A stretch of DNA of 64,000 bases from Peribolospora baueri (GCA_029717555.1 JAMDHS010000003.1:310001-374000); one strand, 5' to 3'; shown: positions 24,710-35,978, counted from the first letter of the stretch. The notes: generated by a model from the letters alone, not told the origin. Made by a program: numbers and translations.

Positions 24710-25087
24710 TCGCCTGCGTCCCTGGTCCCCTCCGACACCTTTCTCATGTCTCTCCTTCCTTACGACTCGCACTATCATGCCCACGCCAGCTCTACACTGT
24801 GTATTTCCGATCGAAAGATGAATTAGGCCGCTATTCCAGAATCCTTGGGTTGGGTTGAATGAAATGCGGGGCCCACATAGTGCTCCGTGCAACGGAGAGC
24901 AAGGAGAGTAGGGTTATAATAGAGAGAAATTGTACAGAGCACGACTTCGCCCTTGTAGGGTTAGGGTTCCAAACTGCTCGCCGTCGCCGCAGCACATACG
25001 AGTCCTTCGTCCAAGCTTTGGCCATGCTGGGATTTGCGATTCTCTTTCTTCTTCTCCTCAATCTCGAATCCGTAGACTCTAGCGAAA
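24710..25087. other. VMA1 3' UTR and P1 promoter
   Basis: 378 bases between two plus-strand genes. Contains gagtagggttataat (24906-24920) and tagggttagggttcc (24956-24970), plus a pyrimidine-rich tract (tctctttcttcttctcctca, about 25041-25060) close to the start codon, typical of ribosomal protein gene leaders. Confidence 0.55.
24955..24970 (+). promoter_or_regulatory. Telomere-repeat-like (TTAGGG) promoter motif
   Basis: Two direct TAGGGTT units (gtagggttagggttcc) lie 118-133 bases upstream of the P1 start codon. Tbf1-type factors bind TTAGGG boxes in ribosomal protein promoters of many fungi; that this is such a site is inference. Confidence 0.5.
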
Positions 25088-25819
25088 ATGGTGAGTAGGG
25101 CATCTACTTGATTTTGGGACTCGCTCTGCGTCGCTTCCCTGCTGGCGTGCATCAGCCGTTGGGATGTGGATGTCTGGGCTGCTCGCTGGTATCGGCATAT
25201 GCGAGGGGCTGGACGGAGATGTAGGAAGGTTGACAGTTGCCCAACAGTACGGGAGACAGGGGACAAAAGGGCTGGAGGGGGCGTCATAGGTGTTGCGCTC
25301 GAGCCTATAATGGTGTTCATACGCTTACCATTTTCCACCTCGGTTTTATACGTCGTCTGGCGGGCTTTTTCAGGCCTCCACTGAGCTCGCCTCCACCTAC
25401 GCCGCCCTGATTCTCGCGGACGAGGGTCTCGAGATCACTGTGAGTAATGTTACCTAACCGTCGGTCTCGGCCCCATCGGTCCATTGCTAGGGCACGTGTT
25501 TTTTGTGTCGACTGCCTGATCTGACCCATCTTGTGGCACACTCAACCAAAAGTCCGAGAAGATTGTGACCCTCACCGACGCCGCCGGCACGCCTATCGAA
25601 CCCATCTGGGCCACCCTCCTGGCCAAGGCCCTCGAGGGCAAGGACGTGAAGGAACTCCTCAGCAACGTCGGTGGCGGCGGTGCTGCCGCTCCCGTCGCTG
25701 GAGCCGGTGCTGGTGGCGCTGCTGCCCCCGCGGCTGCTGCTGAGGAGAAGGAGGAGAAGAAGGAGGAGAAGGAGGAGGAGGAGTCTGACGACGACATGGG
25801 CTTCGGTCTCTTCGACTAA
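25088..25819 (+). CDS. RPP1: 60S acidic ribosomal protein P1
   Basis: Three exons (25088-25090, 25374-25439, 25553-25819) give 111 residues. The first coding exon is only the ATG; a 283-base intron follows. The protein starts [20 protein letters not shown], contains the helical dimerisation half, then a Gly/Ala-rich hinge and an acidic run ([14 protein letters not shown]), ending with the canonical stalk tail [11 protein letters not shown], which recruits elongation factors to the ribosomal stalk. P1 rather than P2 is indicated by the [12 protein letters not shown] start and the [20 protein letters not shown] segment. Telomere-repeat-like motifs and a pyrimidine tract precede it, consistent with ribosomal protein gene regulation. 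Confidence 0.96.
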
Positions 25820-26275
25820 GCGCGTCTTGTGAGTCATAAGAAGTCTTTTTGCACTCATGGTGATTTGTCCGACCTTCTGACTCGCCGCCGTACTCGCCTC
25901 AATTTCTCTGGTCGTCGCATACAGGCCAGGTCTCTTTCTGTACCATTCCTTCGCATGTACTCCTACTCCCTCATAGGCACCATGCAACTTCTCTGACCCC
26001 CCATGGCACTCTCGTCTTAGTCGCTTCGTTGTTTACTGCCGCCGTCCAGCTGTCGGGACTGGTCGTCTCCAAGTCGGGGAACAACACATTCAGAGGAAGC
26101 TTTTTGTTCCTGACCGTTCTCCCGCATTAGGATCGGCCCTGTCCCGCATGGAGCTCGTTCTATCAATGGCGCAATGGCGGGACATGTCTAGAAAGTATTA
26201 CACGATGATCGCCACCAGTGAATCCGGCGAGTTCTCTCTCAATTCGCAGTGCTGCACCAACTTTGACCGAAGTAA
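25820..26275. other. Tail-to-tail spacer between P1 and helicase genes
   Basis: 456 bases holding both 3' UTRs. Possible further 3'-UTR intron signals after the P1 stop (gtgagtcataag at 25829), but no coding sequence is supported. Confidence 0.45.
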
Positions 26276-29200
26276 TCAGTGGTTGCTACCATTGCGACGC
26301 CCACCTCGGCCCCCACGTCCGCCTCCCCTAGAAGAAGAGCGCTGATTTCCATCGCGACCGGGTAGGGCGGAGACAACATTGAGGCCGGGCGTGCCGCGGA
26401 GACCCATCATGCCCACCGTTTTTGCAAGCTTTATAAAACGGACGAGAGCGGGCGTGAGGTCTCGGACTTGGACAGGGAGAAACAAGAGCGGCAACATGGA
26501 CTGGACGAAGCGGACGCCGATCTGCTCCCGCCAAATTATACGCAATTCAACACTCACCAGAGGAGGCGTACCGGCGGTGTAGAGTAATCCATTGGTCGCC
26601 CAGTCGTTCAGGTTCTCCACCAACTGCGCTGGCGACCAGCGCAAGTCGCGCAGCGAGGACTTGAAGAAGCCCAGCTGGGCCTGCAGTAGGATTGTGAAAG
26701 AAAGAATGAATGAACGTGAGACGACGACGACGAGTCCAGGCAAAGATCGAGGGAACGTAGGCTCGAGAAGCGCACCTGATACCCCTGGGCCTTGGTTTGA
26801 TCGTCCAGCCTTGTCAAAGCATCCTGCATTTTCCTCTTCGACTCTTGGAACCTGTCCTCTGGGACGGGAGGATGAGGCTGCAGAGGCAAGCTGGCCATAT
26901 CTTTCTTGCGAACGAAGAACGCTTCAGCCTCCGAGAGGACTAGAACGCCTTTGCCTTGGGCTCCTGCGCGAGCGGTTCGGCCTAGACGGTGGGTATCTGT
27001 GGGAAATGCAGAGTAGTGGAAAGGAAGGAAATGGGAGCACGAAGTCCGGATCAGACTTTAATTTAGCTGTGTTATCCTTGTCAGTTGCGAGAGAAAGCGT
27101 GTTCGACACGTTAGCCGGCTTCCTTAGTCCACACTCACACTGCTCAGCGTTGGCGGGCAAACCGATCTGCATGACACACGTCACATTCGGCACGTCAACG
27201 CCGCGAGCCAGCGCGTCGGAGGCGAACATGACTCCGGTGGTAGCTTTGCGGACTATGATTGCGACGCGAGGGGAAGGAACGAGACGTGAAGGAAAATTAA
27301 AGAAGAAGAAGAAGGGCACAAATGAATGAGATATCGTCTGCCAGTGGCCAACCAGCGTTGGCATGTCCCTCTCTGCAATGACCAAGGGCTACACAAAACA
27401 GAACGCAGAACTCACAAGCTTCCATCGCGTTCGTCCTTTGTGCCTGAGTCTTGCGGCTATAGAAGGGCCAGAGCGCAAGACGAAATAGCTCGTGTTTCAG
27501 AAAAGGGGATAGAGCAAGCTGACCAACTATCAAACCCTAAAGCTGCCTCACCTGTGCAACTCCCACACGTTCAGACCGTTACCCAACTCTCGGAATACAG
27601 CAGCCATCAGTCCAGCCATACGTGCTGTCGGGGCAAAGGCAATGATCTAAGCGATAAATTTGGTTGAGGAGCAAGAGAATGTCAGTGGGCGTAGGTATGT
27701 CAGAGACGACAGGTCCAATTTTAGAGAGGGACGAACCTTGAAGTTCTGGGGATCCGCTTTCCTTTCTTCGTCCAGGAGATAAAGAGTGGCTGCCAGCTGG
27801 TCATTAAGAGGCATGGTGAGGAGATCTGTGGAGACAAAGCAGGACCCAAGGTCCAAGAAGGAGTCAATGGACGCGAGCCAGCGCGTTTCGGATTGGGTGA
27901 ACGGGCCACTCACGCTGAGAGACATGCTCATGCGTGTTCACGTCGTCTTCTTTTAGCGTGGAGATGAAGCGATGACCGGATGACAGGGCCAGGTTGGCGA
28001 TCTACGAGGTGACATGGCATCGGAACAGGTGAGCGAACAATCCAACAAAGGGGCAGTGAGCAGAAGTAAGAAAACATTATGTGACCGCCTCGTGGGTGAG
28101 CGCGCTTCGCGCTTCCAAACTCACACCGTGAACTTGGTCAGGGATGGTGGCGCTGAACAGCAAAGTCTGCCGTGGCGAAGCAACCTTGTCCGGGAGGCGG
28201 GCGAGGATCTTTTCGAGATCGTGCCGGAAGCCCATGTCGAGCACTGTATGTGTGTAAGCAGACGTAAGATTCGCACAAAACAAGAAGACATCGATGAGCG
28301 TCGTCCATTCTGAAATCCACGCGCACGTACTCGTAAAATGTCCCACTGCGTTTGGAAACGCCGTAACTCACGCCTATCCGCCTCGTCCAACACGAGCACC
28401 TTCAACGTCCTGACCTTCTGAGCGAGGCCAGAATTATCGAGATGGTCCAGCAGTCTACCAGGCGTGGCGACCAGGATGTCGCAAGCGTCGTTTTGCAGAC
28501 GGCGTTGCTCTGACGACATGTTCGTGCCGCCCTGATAGGTGAGGAGGAACGAGCCCGGTGGGAAAACACATGAAGGCAATCAGTCATTGGTTCGAGTCAG
28601 AATAGACGTTACACCAATTCGCGTCCGGAAAGCAACAACCAAGGACCGGACCTAAAAGGGTCGTGGATAACCGCGACGTAGAGAGTGACTCACTACGACG
28701 AACTGCGTTCCGTAGTGGTGATGCTGAAGGAGCATCTTGGCCTCTTTGTCGATCTGCATGGCAAGCTCCCTCTGCGATTTCATACGCACATAGACAATAG
28801 GACTGTGTGTTAGCCGGTCAACGTTCGAAGAGTTCGCGTATCTTAGCTCGACACCTTGGAATGACCTCGTCCAAACGTCTTCGTTGAGATTCAGCCTCAA
28901 AACGTACCGTAGGGCTGAGCACGAGCACAGATACATTCCCCTTGGTCGGTTGTGGAGTGGAATTGACGAGCCCCTGGATGGCAGGGATGAGGAAGGCGAC
29001 TGTCTTTCCCGTTCCAGTCTTGGCCTGCGCCAGGATGTCTTCGCCTGCTAAAGCTGCATCGACCGTCGCGGCTGAGACCGTGGGAGGAAGAGCAGAAGCG
29101 CGGTGCGGACGGGAACTAGAAATGGTAAGTTCAGGAACCCTACACCATCCTCTTCTCGAGGTGATAAGGTGTGCTAAAGGACTGACTGACCCTGCACCTC

Positions 29201-29593
29201 AGTCATGTACTCGAACGGCACGCCCCTCAGCGTCCTCTCGTCGACCTTTCCTTTCAAGCTGTCGAACCTCACGTTCGTCAGATGACCCGTGCCGCCGGCG
29301 CCGCTGGGCGTCACCGTGCCAGAAGCGGGATGAGATGGAGCCGGAGTGGGAGCGGTGGAAGAGAGCGACAACTCGTCCTCCCCGGCGGGCGTCGTCGTCG
29401 AGCCGTCTTCTTCTCTGTCGTCACTCTCTCCCTTTGACGCGCCGTGTCCGTCGCCGCCCCTACGACCGCGCCCTCTGTTCGGACGTTTGCGCGGTCCACC
29501 TCTACTACCTCCTCGCGGAAAACCACGGCCATGCTTCTGTCCTTTTCCGGGCCCCGGAGCGAACGTGCCGCCGCCGTCGGGAAAGTCCGCCAT
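26276..29593 (-). CDS. DEAD-box RNA helicase, Mss116/CYT-19-like
   Basis: Thirteen exons: 29593-29191, 29071-28908, 28771-28694, 28531-28372, 28243-28125, 28001-27914, 27825-27737, 27646-27552, 27456-27416, 27252-27139, 26996-26776, 26680-26558, 26500-26276; 1920 bases, 639 residues. Motifs in order: Q-like TEVQAATV, AKTGTGKT (I), PTRELA (Ia), GGT, ATPGRLLDH (Ib), LDEADRLLDMGF (II), SATIPDQ (III), IIAFAPTARM (IV), GVMFASDALARGVDVPNV (V), HRLGRTARAG (VI), then an Mss116-type C-terminal extension and an RGG-rich tail (SRGGGRGGRGGRRNG). It should be an ATP-dependent RNA chaperone. The N-terminus is also RG-rich. The frame stays open upstream to an ATG at 29812, which would add 73 mostly basic residues and could be a mitochondrial presequence; 29593 has a good start context. 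The last intron (57 bases) is the least certain. Confidence 0.85.
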
Positions 29594-29975
29594 GGTTGTT
29601 TGGCGGCTGTTGTTTGTTGCGGTGGCCAGGACGAACAGGAAGATTACGGCGACTTGATCGCGCTCTGGTCGCTGCGGCACGGGCGTCGACCGAGAGAACG
29701 AAGTTTTCACTGAGAGCCAACTTCCGGCTAGCAGCGGGGAACTCTCACGACGAAGGCGACACGGAGAGATGGAAACGTTTTCACGTACGATGCGGGCAGG
29801 TAGGAAAGGCATGCGAACGCCGCGTATAAGATGGAGAGTCACCCGAGGACCGCATGGACGGAATTGACAAGGCCTTTAAACCCTAAACCGTAACCTACGA
29901 TTACCAGCGTCGAGGGGGCAGGAAGACTAAGGTACAGTACGACTGACGACGCTCGCACCGAATAGTCGTCCAAGC
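29594..29975. other. Helicase promoter region
   Basis: 382 bases upstream of the helicase ATG and downstream of the next minus-strand gene. It contains aaaccctaaacc (29879-29890, TTTAGGGTTT on the helicase strand) and the alternative in-frame ATG at 29812. Confidence 0.5.
29876..29895 (-). promoter_or_regulatory. Telobox-like motif upstream of the helicase gene
   Basis: The plus strand reads tttaaaccctaaaccgtaac, i.e. TTTAGGGTTT toward the helicase, about 290 bases upstream of its ATG. It resembles the TAGGGTT units upstream of the P1 gene. Confidence 0.4.
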
Positions 29976-31121
29976 TCAGAGCAAGAAACTGAAGCCGGCG
30001 ACGAGACCGACAGCGGTGGCGAGAAGACCAGCCGTCTTCGGGCTGCCGAGGGCGACGGCGGAGTTCTTCTTCTTGTCAGAGAAAATGTCACCCAGGAGGG
30101 AGTGGTGGGTGGCGCTCGGGTGGGCGGAGCTGGACGAAGACGTGCTGGAGGAGGACGAGGTGCTGGAGGAGGAGGAAGTGGTGGAGGTGGACGTGGGAGT
30201 GGCAGTGGTAGTGGTAGGCTTGGCCGTGGACGTGGTCGAGGTAGACGTGGTCGAGGTAGACGTGGACGTGGACGTGGTCGAGGTAGACGTGGACGTGGAC
30301 GTGGAGAACCAGGAATTGTGCCACACGTCCGACTTGATGGAGGCTCCCCAGTTGTGCATCGACTTCCAATCGTTCTCCAGATCGGAGATGAAGTCACGCG
30401 GAAGGATCGGACGCGGGGTGGGGGTAGGGGAGGCAGGGGAGGCAGGGGGTTGGGGAAGGAAGTGGTGCATGTTCTCCTCCTCCAGGCGCATCTCCTTCTG
30501 CTCCAGGCGCATCTCCTTCTCCTCCTCCAGGCGCATCTCCTCCTCCATCTTCATATGGCTCCCCATCTCGGACATGTCACCCTTCATCTTGCCCTTCCAA
30601 CCCTTCTTCTTGTCCTCCTTCCCCATCTGCTTCTCCAACTCCTTGACCAGCTTGGCTTGAGCGTGACCATACGCGGCCCACTCGAACGCGGACGCGTTGG
30701 CCGCTGGGACGTGCAGCAGGAGAAGGTTGAGCGGGTGCTCCTCGTGATGGTGGTGGTGGTGGTGCTGCTGCTGCTCCCACTCGCCGGGCTCGCCGGGCTC
30801 GCCGGGCTCGCCGGGGCTCGGGCCCGCGGGAGTGGAGCTGGCCGCAGGAGCAGAGCTGGTCGTGGAGTTGTAGTTCTGGTTGGCGTTGGACACGGCGTCG
30901 GCCCCGTTTATGCTTCCACTGACGAGGGAAGAATAAAGACGTTTGCAAGGTCACCATCAGCCATCGCTGCCCGAGGATGGCGGGCGAGAAGAGAAGAGAA
31001 GAAAGAACGCAAGCACTCACGCCGTGGAGCCTCCGACGGTGAAGCTACGCTCCATCCGGATGGGAGCGGCGGACGCGGCGCCCGCGAGGGCGAGGGCAGC
31101 GGCGAAAGTGACGGTCTTCAT
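29976..31121 (-). CDS. Secreted Met/His-rich, Ser/Thr-stalked protein, probably GPI-anchored
   Basis: Two exons (31121-31021, 30918-29976) give 347 residues. Residues 1-19 form a signal peptide (MKTVTFAAALALAGAASAAP). Then: an Asn/Ser/Thr-rich part, a GEP repeat (70-80), seven consecutive His (86-92), a Lys-rich segment, a Met/Glu-rich segment with repeated EMRLE units (about 144-184, ten Met), a Pro-rich linker, a short conserved-looking block (FISDLENDWKSMHNW, about 210-224), a long Thr/Ser stalk (239-299) and a C-terminal hydrophobic tail (TAGLLATAVGLVAGFSFLL) after a small-residue region, as in GPI-anchored wall proteins. I recognise no family. Met and His clusters could bind copper or other metal ions (inference). 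The repetitive coding DNA produces long open frames on the other strand, which I disregard. Confidence 0.8.
30220..30304. repeat. Coding minisatellite of the Ser/Thr stalk
   Basis: Tandem GTGGACGTGGTCGAGGTAGAC-type units (antisense of Ser-Thr codons), 85 bases inside the GPI-like protein gene; another coding repeat with cgcatctcc units (EMRLE) lies at 30470-30550. Confidence 0.7.
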
Positions 31122-31368
31122 CTTGGGACGTGAGAATCGCGAGGAGAACGGAAGGGTCGTAAAGAGGGTAAAAGAGAAGGTTGTAGTGTAAATGGGAAGT
31201 TTGCGACGAAGCGAAAAAAATAACGAAAGACTGCCAGAGCCTTTCGGGAAGCGAAACGAAGTAAAAGGGTGGGGTAGAAGGAAAAAAGGGTACAGGCCGA
31301 AGCTGTTGTGATCACAGATGGAGAGAGAAGAGAGGAAAGAGGAGAAGAAGCGGTCGATACGTCGTCCG

Positions 31369-31376
31369 TATATATG
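31369..31376 (-). promoter_or_regulatory. TATA-like box of the GPI-like protein gene
   Basis: cgtatatatggtac lies about 250 bases upstream of the ATG at 31121 and is palindromic in its TATATA core. Plausible TATA box; distance suggests a leader of about 200 bases. Confidence 0.45.
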
Positions 31377-33614
31377 GTACGGCCGCCACCCCGAGGTGGA
31401 GACTTGTCACGCAAGCGGGCGCAGGAATAGAGGAATCATTGTTGGCAGCCTGAGCGAGACGGAGACTTGTGGGGAGACCTCCGTCCGAATGACGTTGGGC
31501 GCATGGTCCTAAGCGTCGGAAGGTCTCAAATGGCCTCTAGTCAATTGTCCAACCGGATATCTTTGATATGTTAGTCGACCTTTTACTGCCGGGGGCAGGC
31601 GACAGGGAGTATCGACGGCTAACGCAAAGGGAGGCACTGGACTACACTTGCCCCGGTTGGCTCGGTGAGTGGCTGGATGCGATGGACGCCGGTCGAACCG
31701 AAGCGTAAGTGAGGTTCTAACTGCCCGAGGCGGTTCCTTACACCCTCGCCAGGCGAGAGGGCAGCCATGGATCCCGTCTACGTCCGTCGAGCCAGGACAG
31801 GAAGATCCGGGTTTCCAAAGGCTAAAATACACGCGAACCGAAGCGGGGCGCTTGTGGTTCGGTGGGACTTGGACGCCCACTCAAGAACACCGCGTGCGTT
31901 AGGACATAAAGTCGATGGCGTACACACTCAAGGCGGGAACAAATGACATCAGCGACGGAAGTTTGGAGCGAGGACGCGTGTATGCATGCGGTTTACCTGG
32001 TCTGCCGCGTGAGTGCCTTCTCTCGCCATATGTCAAATGAAGAGCGCCGTGCTGCGCCCCTTCGCGGACCTGGCCTCGCCCTGGGGCGTAGCAACGCCCT
32101 CGGGCGGGGGAGAGGCGGAGGGATCGAGCTACTCGGCCGCTGACGACGGACACGAAAGGGGCGGTGAAGTGGAGGGACTATAAATGATGTGTGGCGTAAA
32201 ATATTGGCGTCCGAGTCGACGCGGAGCTTATGTAATCCACCGAGGTGCGCGAATCCAACTCGAGTGTTTTTGTCTTGACCAATCGTGGCAGCAAAACTCG
32301 TCGTCTTTCGTCTCTCGATCCCGACCGATAGCCATGTGTATTCATGTTTACGCAAACGACAAGGGGCCATCGCTTCGTTCGATTGTGATGCGGCGGTGAG
32401 TGTTGAGGTAGTCGTCGCGCTAGCCTTTCACAGCCTGAAAGCATTCGGTTCATCGGCAGTGTCGAAGAGGGTAAAGGTCAGTCGGCAAGGCGGGTCTGTC
32501 GAGGACGTCGAGCGTGACGGGGAGGACAAGGGGAAGCGAGAAAGGCAAAGAGACTTTCGAGATGTCAGATCCTGCGCGACGGTACATCGCCTGTTGCTGA
32601 TGGACCATGACGACGGCGAAAAAGCAGAGCTCGCCCGCGTGCTCTCGCCTTGAATGACCTCGAGATGGACCAAACGAGCGAGAAATGAAGGGGGAAAGCG
32701 CGGGCGCGGACGCCCGAGTCTCCAATGCGTCGTCCAAGCCGACGACCATCGTCGTTCGCCGCGGTATTTCCTAGACGCGTCCAGACGCTCCTGCTACTTT
32801 GGCCAGGCGTGCTGGCGATGGCGACGGACGTGCTGCGCTGTCCGGCTTGATGAGCCTCGAACCGTTCGCCTCGTCCTTCGTCTCGGTGTTTTCAGCGAGA
32901 CCAGCACCAGCAGTGACGGTGGTCCTAAGTCTCCAGGCTCTCGCGCTGAGTCAGTCGCCCAAAAAAAAGGATTCGGGAGATCATCAGCAGGGAGCTCGGC
33001 GCTTACAACCTGACCTTTGATTCGATGATCACTTTGTCATCGCTGTCCTCCGAGCAGCTAGTCAATGGGACCGAAGCCGAGAATCAGACTGCTGCTGCTT
33101 GCGAGATCCAAAAAGCGAGTCGACGAGGTATGTATGGCAAATGTGCATGTGCATGTCCCAAGGCGAGATGAGATGATCGATCGGTTGAGATAAGGAAGCG
33201 GACCGAAGATAGGTTTGACGAGAGAACAAAGAACAAAGAACAGAGCTGAGCCGAGCCCGACGGAAGGAAGCGCGTTATCAGATGGGACCGAGGGAGTCGA
33301 TGCGCACGAACACTGGGTTTTGTTTCCCCTTGAGTCGGCGTTACAAGGTCACGTCGGGCAGGTATCCGTGCGGGAGGAGGCCTGACGGTCAAGGTGAGGA
33401 GGAATGTAAGCTGGCGGATGAGGATGGAGAGGAAGCGAGGACGGTCGTGGCCGTGCACGGCGTCCCTGCTGGCGCACGGAGACGGAGAGCGAAAACGGCG
33501 AGCGAGGACAGGCGACAAGACAAGACAAGACGGGGACGGTTTCTTAAGCGACTGTAGAAGGAGAAGAAGGAGCCTGGAGGCAAGGGCGGCCGTACGAGCG
33601 CTGTGCTGACTGCC

Positions 33615-33720
33615 GTTCGTGCGCTTGTTTGTTCGTCGTGTCTGTGTGTCTGTGCCTGCGTGTCTGTTTGTCTGTTTGTCGGTCAGTCTGTGTATTTGCC
33701 TGTCTGCTGGCTGCTTGTAA
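33615..33720. repeat. TGTC/TGTT-rich simple sequence
   Basis: Degenerate TGTC, TGTT and TGTG units on the plus strand (tgtctgtgtgtctgtgcctg and similar). Confidence 0.65.
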
Positions 33721-34290
33721 GGTTTTACTTACTGGCCGATGTCATTCGACGCCCACGGAGCACTGACTGGCCAATGTGTGCTTGTATTGGCAAGTGTGCT
33801 ACCTGGGGGTGTTCTATGAATGAGTGTATCGGTGTATGTGTGTGTAGAAAGAGAAAGAGAGAGCAGTCGCCTCTAGATAAAAAGGAGCGTGGGCGCAGCG
33901 CAGCTGCGGTAGGAAGCGCAGAATGACGGAGATCTAACTAAGCTATATAGCTACCTATGATCGGATCGCTATCAGAGCTGGGAACTCTTACAGAACTCTT
34001 ACTGCTCGACGTGTGTCCCTCCGCGACTCGCTTGTGGCCCGTGCACTGGGTGGACGAGTTGGAGAAACGTGGATCGCTCGCGTGGCCGTGGACAGTCTTA
34101 TTAGTCATAGTCGTAGTCATAGTCACAGTCATAGCCATGTCATAATGGCATTGCGCCCCTGCTGCGGCCCCGGATACGCCGGCCGCAGCCGAGCGTGCCA
34201 TGGCCGAGGCGATGCCGACGGCGGTTTGGTTGTACTGGTTGCCGGCCGGCGCCGTGTCGGCAGGCCGAGGGCCGAGAGAGCGTCCGTCGG

Positions 34291-34310
34291 CAGATCAGAT
34301 CAGATCAGAT
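34291..34310. repeat. CAGAT pentanucleotide array
   Basis: Four perfect CAGAT units. Confidence 0.85.
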
Positions 34311-34394
34311 CGTCTTTGCCTCCCCCTCCTTCTGAGAGAGGGTCGACGAAAGCGGCCAGCGAGGGGCGAGTGCGTGCTGTCGTTGTCGGTGCGC

Positions 34395-34417
34395 GCTCTG
34401 CTCTGCTCTGTTCTGCT
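34395..34417. repeat. CTCTG pentanucleotide array
   Basis: gctctgctctgctctgttct with one substitution. Confidence 0.75.
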
Positions 34418-34462
34418 CAGCCCCCTACGGACGGCGATGGGGTGTGGCCAGCTGGATCGCCT

Positions 34463-34492
34463 CGGCCAGGGCCAGGGCCAGGGCCAGGGCCA
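34463..34492. repeat. CAGGGC hexanucleotide array
   Basis: Four to five near-perfect cagggc units after tcggc in non-coding DNA. Confidence 0.8.
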
Positions 34493-34518
34493 GCCAAGGT
34501 CTCGGCAAGAAGCGCGGT

Positions 34519-34536
34519 CGGCTCGGCTCGGCTCGG
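34519..34536. repeat. GGCTC pentanucleotide array
   Basis: Three GGCTC units (cggctcggctcggctcgg). Confidence 0.8.
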
Positions 34537-34995
34537 CATGGCGGGAATCTCGATTTGGCAGCTGCCAGCCGCCGGACGGCCGATGTGTGTCTCCTCGCGC
34601 TAGCACCATTGCCCTGACTGACCTCGCACAGCAACTGATCACGTGTGTTCGTCCATCGGCCCTCATTCATCGTCCTCGCCCTGCCTCCGCCTTTCGACCC
34701 CCATCGTCGCCGCCTGCCACGAACGAAAGAAGGAAAGAAGGAAACACAAGGACAGGACACGGCAGGCCTCCCGCTGGCGACGGCTCCTTTGCGGGGAAGA
34801 AAAGGAAAAGGAAAAAGAAAAAGAAAAAGAAGAATCGCGTAACCGACGGTACCATCGTCCGCTTCTGTACTCCTCCTGTCCTCCCTCCCTTCCCTCCACC
34901 ATCTATCCCCCCGGGCTGCCGGCCGGTCGGCAGGAAGTGATTGATCTCTTAGGCCTGCTTCCGCCCCCGCCCACCTTTCATCCTTTCACCCTTGG

Positions 34996-35000
<5 letters not shown>

Positions 35001-35029
<29 letters not shown>
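35001..35029. repeat. GCT trinucleotide array
   Basis: Nine perfect GCT units, about 950 bases upstream of the MFS start codon; in non-coding DNA. Confidence 0.9.
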
Positions 35030-35573
35030 GCTGTCTCCTTCCTTCCTTCCGCTCCCTCTTCCTTCCTTCATTTCCGACCGCAGCCCACCCGCGCCCGCGT
35101 CGGCAAAGCGAAGCGCATGGGACGACGGCCGGCACCCAGGACGAAAGCATATTGACGGGCCGGCGTCGGACGACGGACGGTGGGGCTCGTCGAGCCAAGG
35201 ACAAGCACGCGAGACGAAGCGTAGCGTCGACCGGCAGGCGAGACAAGCCAGAGCGAGGCAAGACGACGACGACGACGACGACTCTGTCAAGCCGAGATAG
35301 ACAGACGGCCGAGGTGAGTGAGTGAGGCAAGCCAGTCAAGTCAGCTAAGCCGGCCGATAGAAGAGGATCGCATCGCGGCTATACACGCCTTCCGTGCAGC
35401 GTGCTAAAACGCAACGCTCGCCGAGCTGATACCAAACCGCCTCGTTCCTTGATCATATCCCCTCTTCTTTTGTTTTGTCTTGTTTTGTCTGCCTGCCGGC
35501 CGATCATACTAGCCCTTGCCTCTCCCCTCGCTCGACCTGGCGCACACACCTCGGCACGGCACGGACGGCACAA

Positions 35574-35680
35574 GCTCAGCTCAGATCTGCTCAGCTCATC
35601 GTCTCTGCTCAGATCTGCTCATCGTTTCCGCTCAGATCTACTCACCTCAGCTCAGCTCGCTCTCCTCTCCTCTCCTCGAC
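35574..35680. repeat. CTCAG/CTCTC-type imperfect array
   Basis: Repeated gctcag, gctcagatctg and ctctcctctc units over about 100 bases, followed at 35855-35930 by gtatc and ggatt/ggctt pentamers. Confidence 0.65.
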
Positions 35681-35978
35681 TCATCCGTCACCCCATCCCA
35701 TCTCGCATCCTTCCTTCCGCCCAGCCAACGCACCCTAGCCAGCCAGCCAGCCAGGCCAGCCGGCGGGCCCAGAGTCTACTCTCCTACCTTCATTCATCCC
35801 CCCCCCCCCCACCGCTCGGCTCGTCCTCGGCAGCCTCTCTGGCGCTCCGAGCTCGGTATCGTATCGTATCGGCTCGGCTTGGATTGGCTTCTGTTGGCTT
35901 GGGTTGGATAGGATTGGGTTGGATTGGATATCACGCCGTACATAACCCGCCTCCGCCCACTCCGACGTCGCACTCGAC

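Larger units (their letters stand above)
31122..35978. other. 4.9 kb region without a supported gene, rich in simple sequence
   Basis: Between the divergent GPI-like protein gene and the MFS transporter gene. It contains the TATA-like box at 31369, a TATA-like ctataaatgatg at 32178, a (TGTC/TGTT)n stretch (33615-33720), and a dense series of short arrays from 33514 to 35930: GACAA, GTCATA, CAGAT, CTCTG, CAGGGC, GGCTC, AAAAAG, GCT, GAC, CTCAG and GGATT units. Several open frames up to 246 codons (for example 34200-34940) are made of these repeats and look non-coding. The 3' two kilobases probably act as a long promoter and leader of the MFS gene. Confidence 0.4.

Noticed and set aside
28585-28600. 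ggttcgagtc, resembling a tRNA B box
   Set aside because: It lies in a helicase intron, and no A box, acceptor stem pairing or anticodon arm could be found around it.
30102-31133. 343-codon Arg/Gly- and Leu-rich open frame on the plus strand
   Set aside because: It is the antisense reading of the repetitive GPI-like protein gene, which has a signal peptide, a good intron and a membrane tail on the minus strand.
31899-32673. Open frames near the TATA-like ctataaatgatg at 32178, considered as a small gene
   Set aside because: The ATG after it opens only 71 codons of unrecognisable composition, and no splice-consistent continuation was found.
34200-34940. 246-codon and overlapping open frames in the repeat-rich region
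   Set aside because: They consist of Arg/Ser/Pro/Lys runs from micro- and minisatellites, appear in several frames at once and show no motif or splice pattern.
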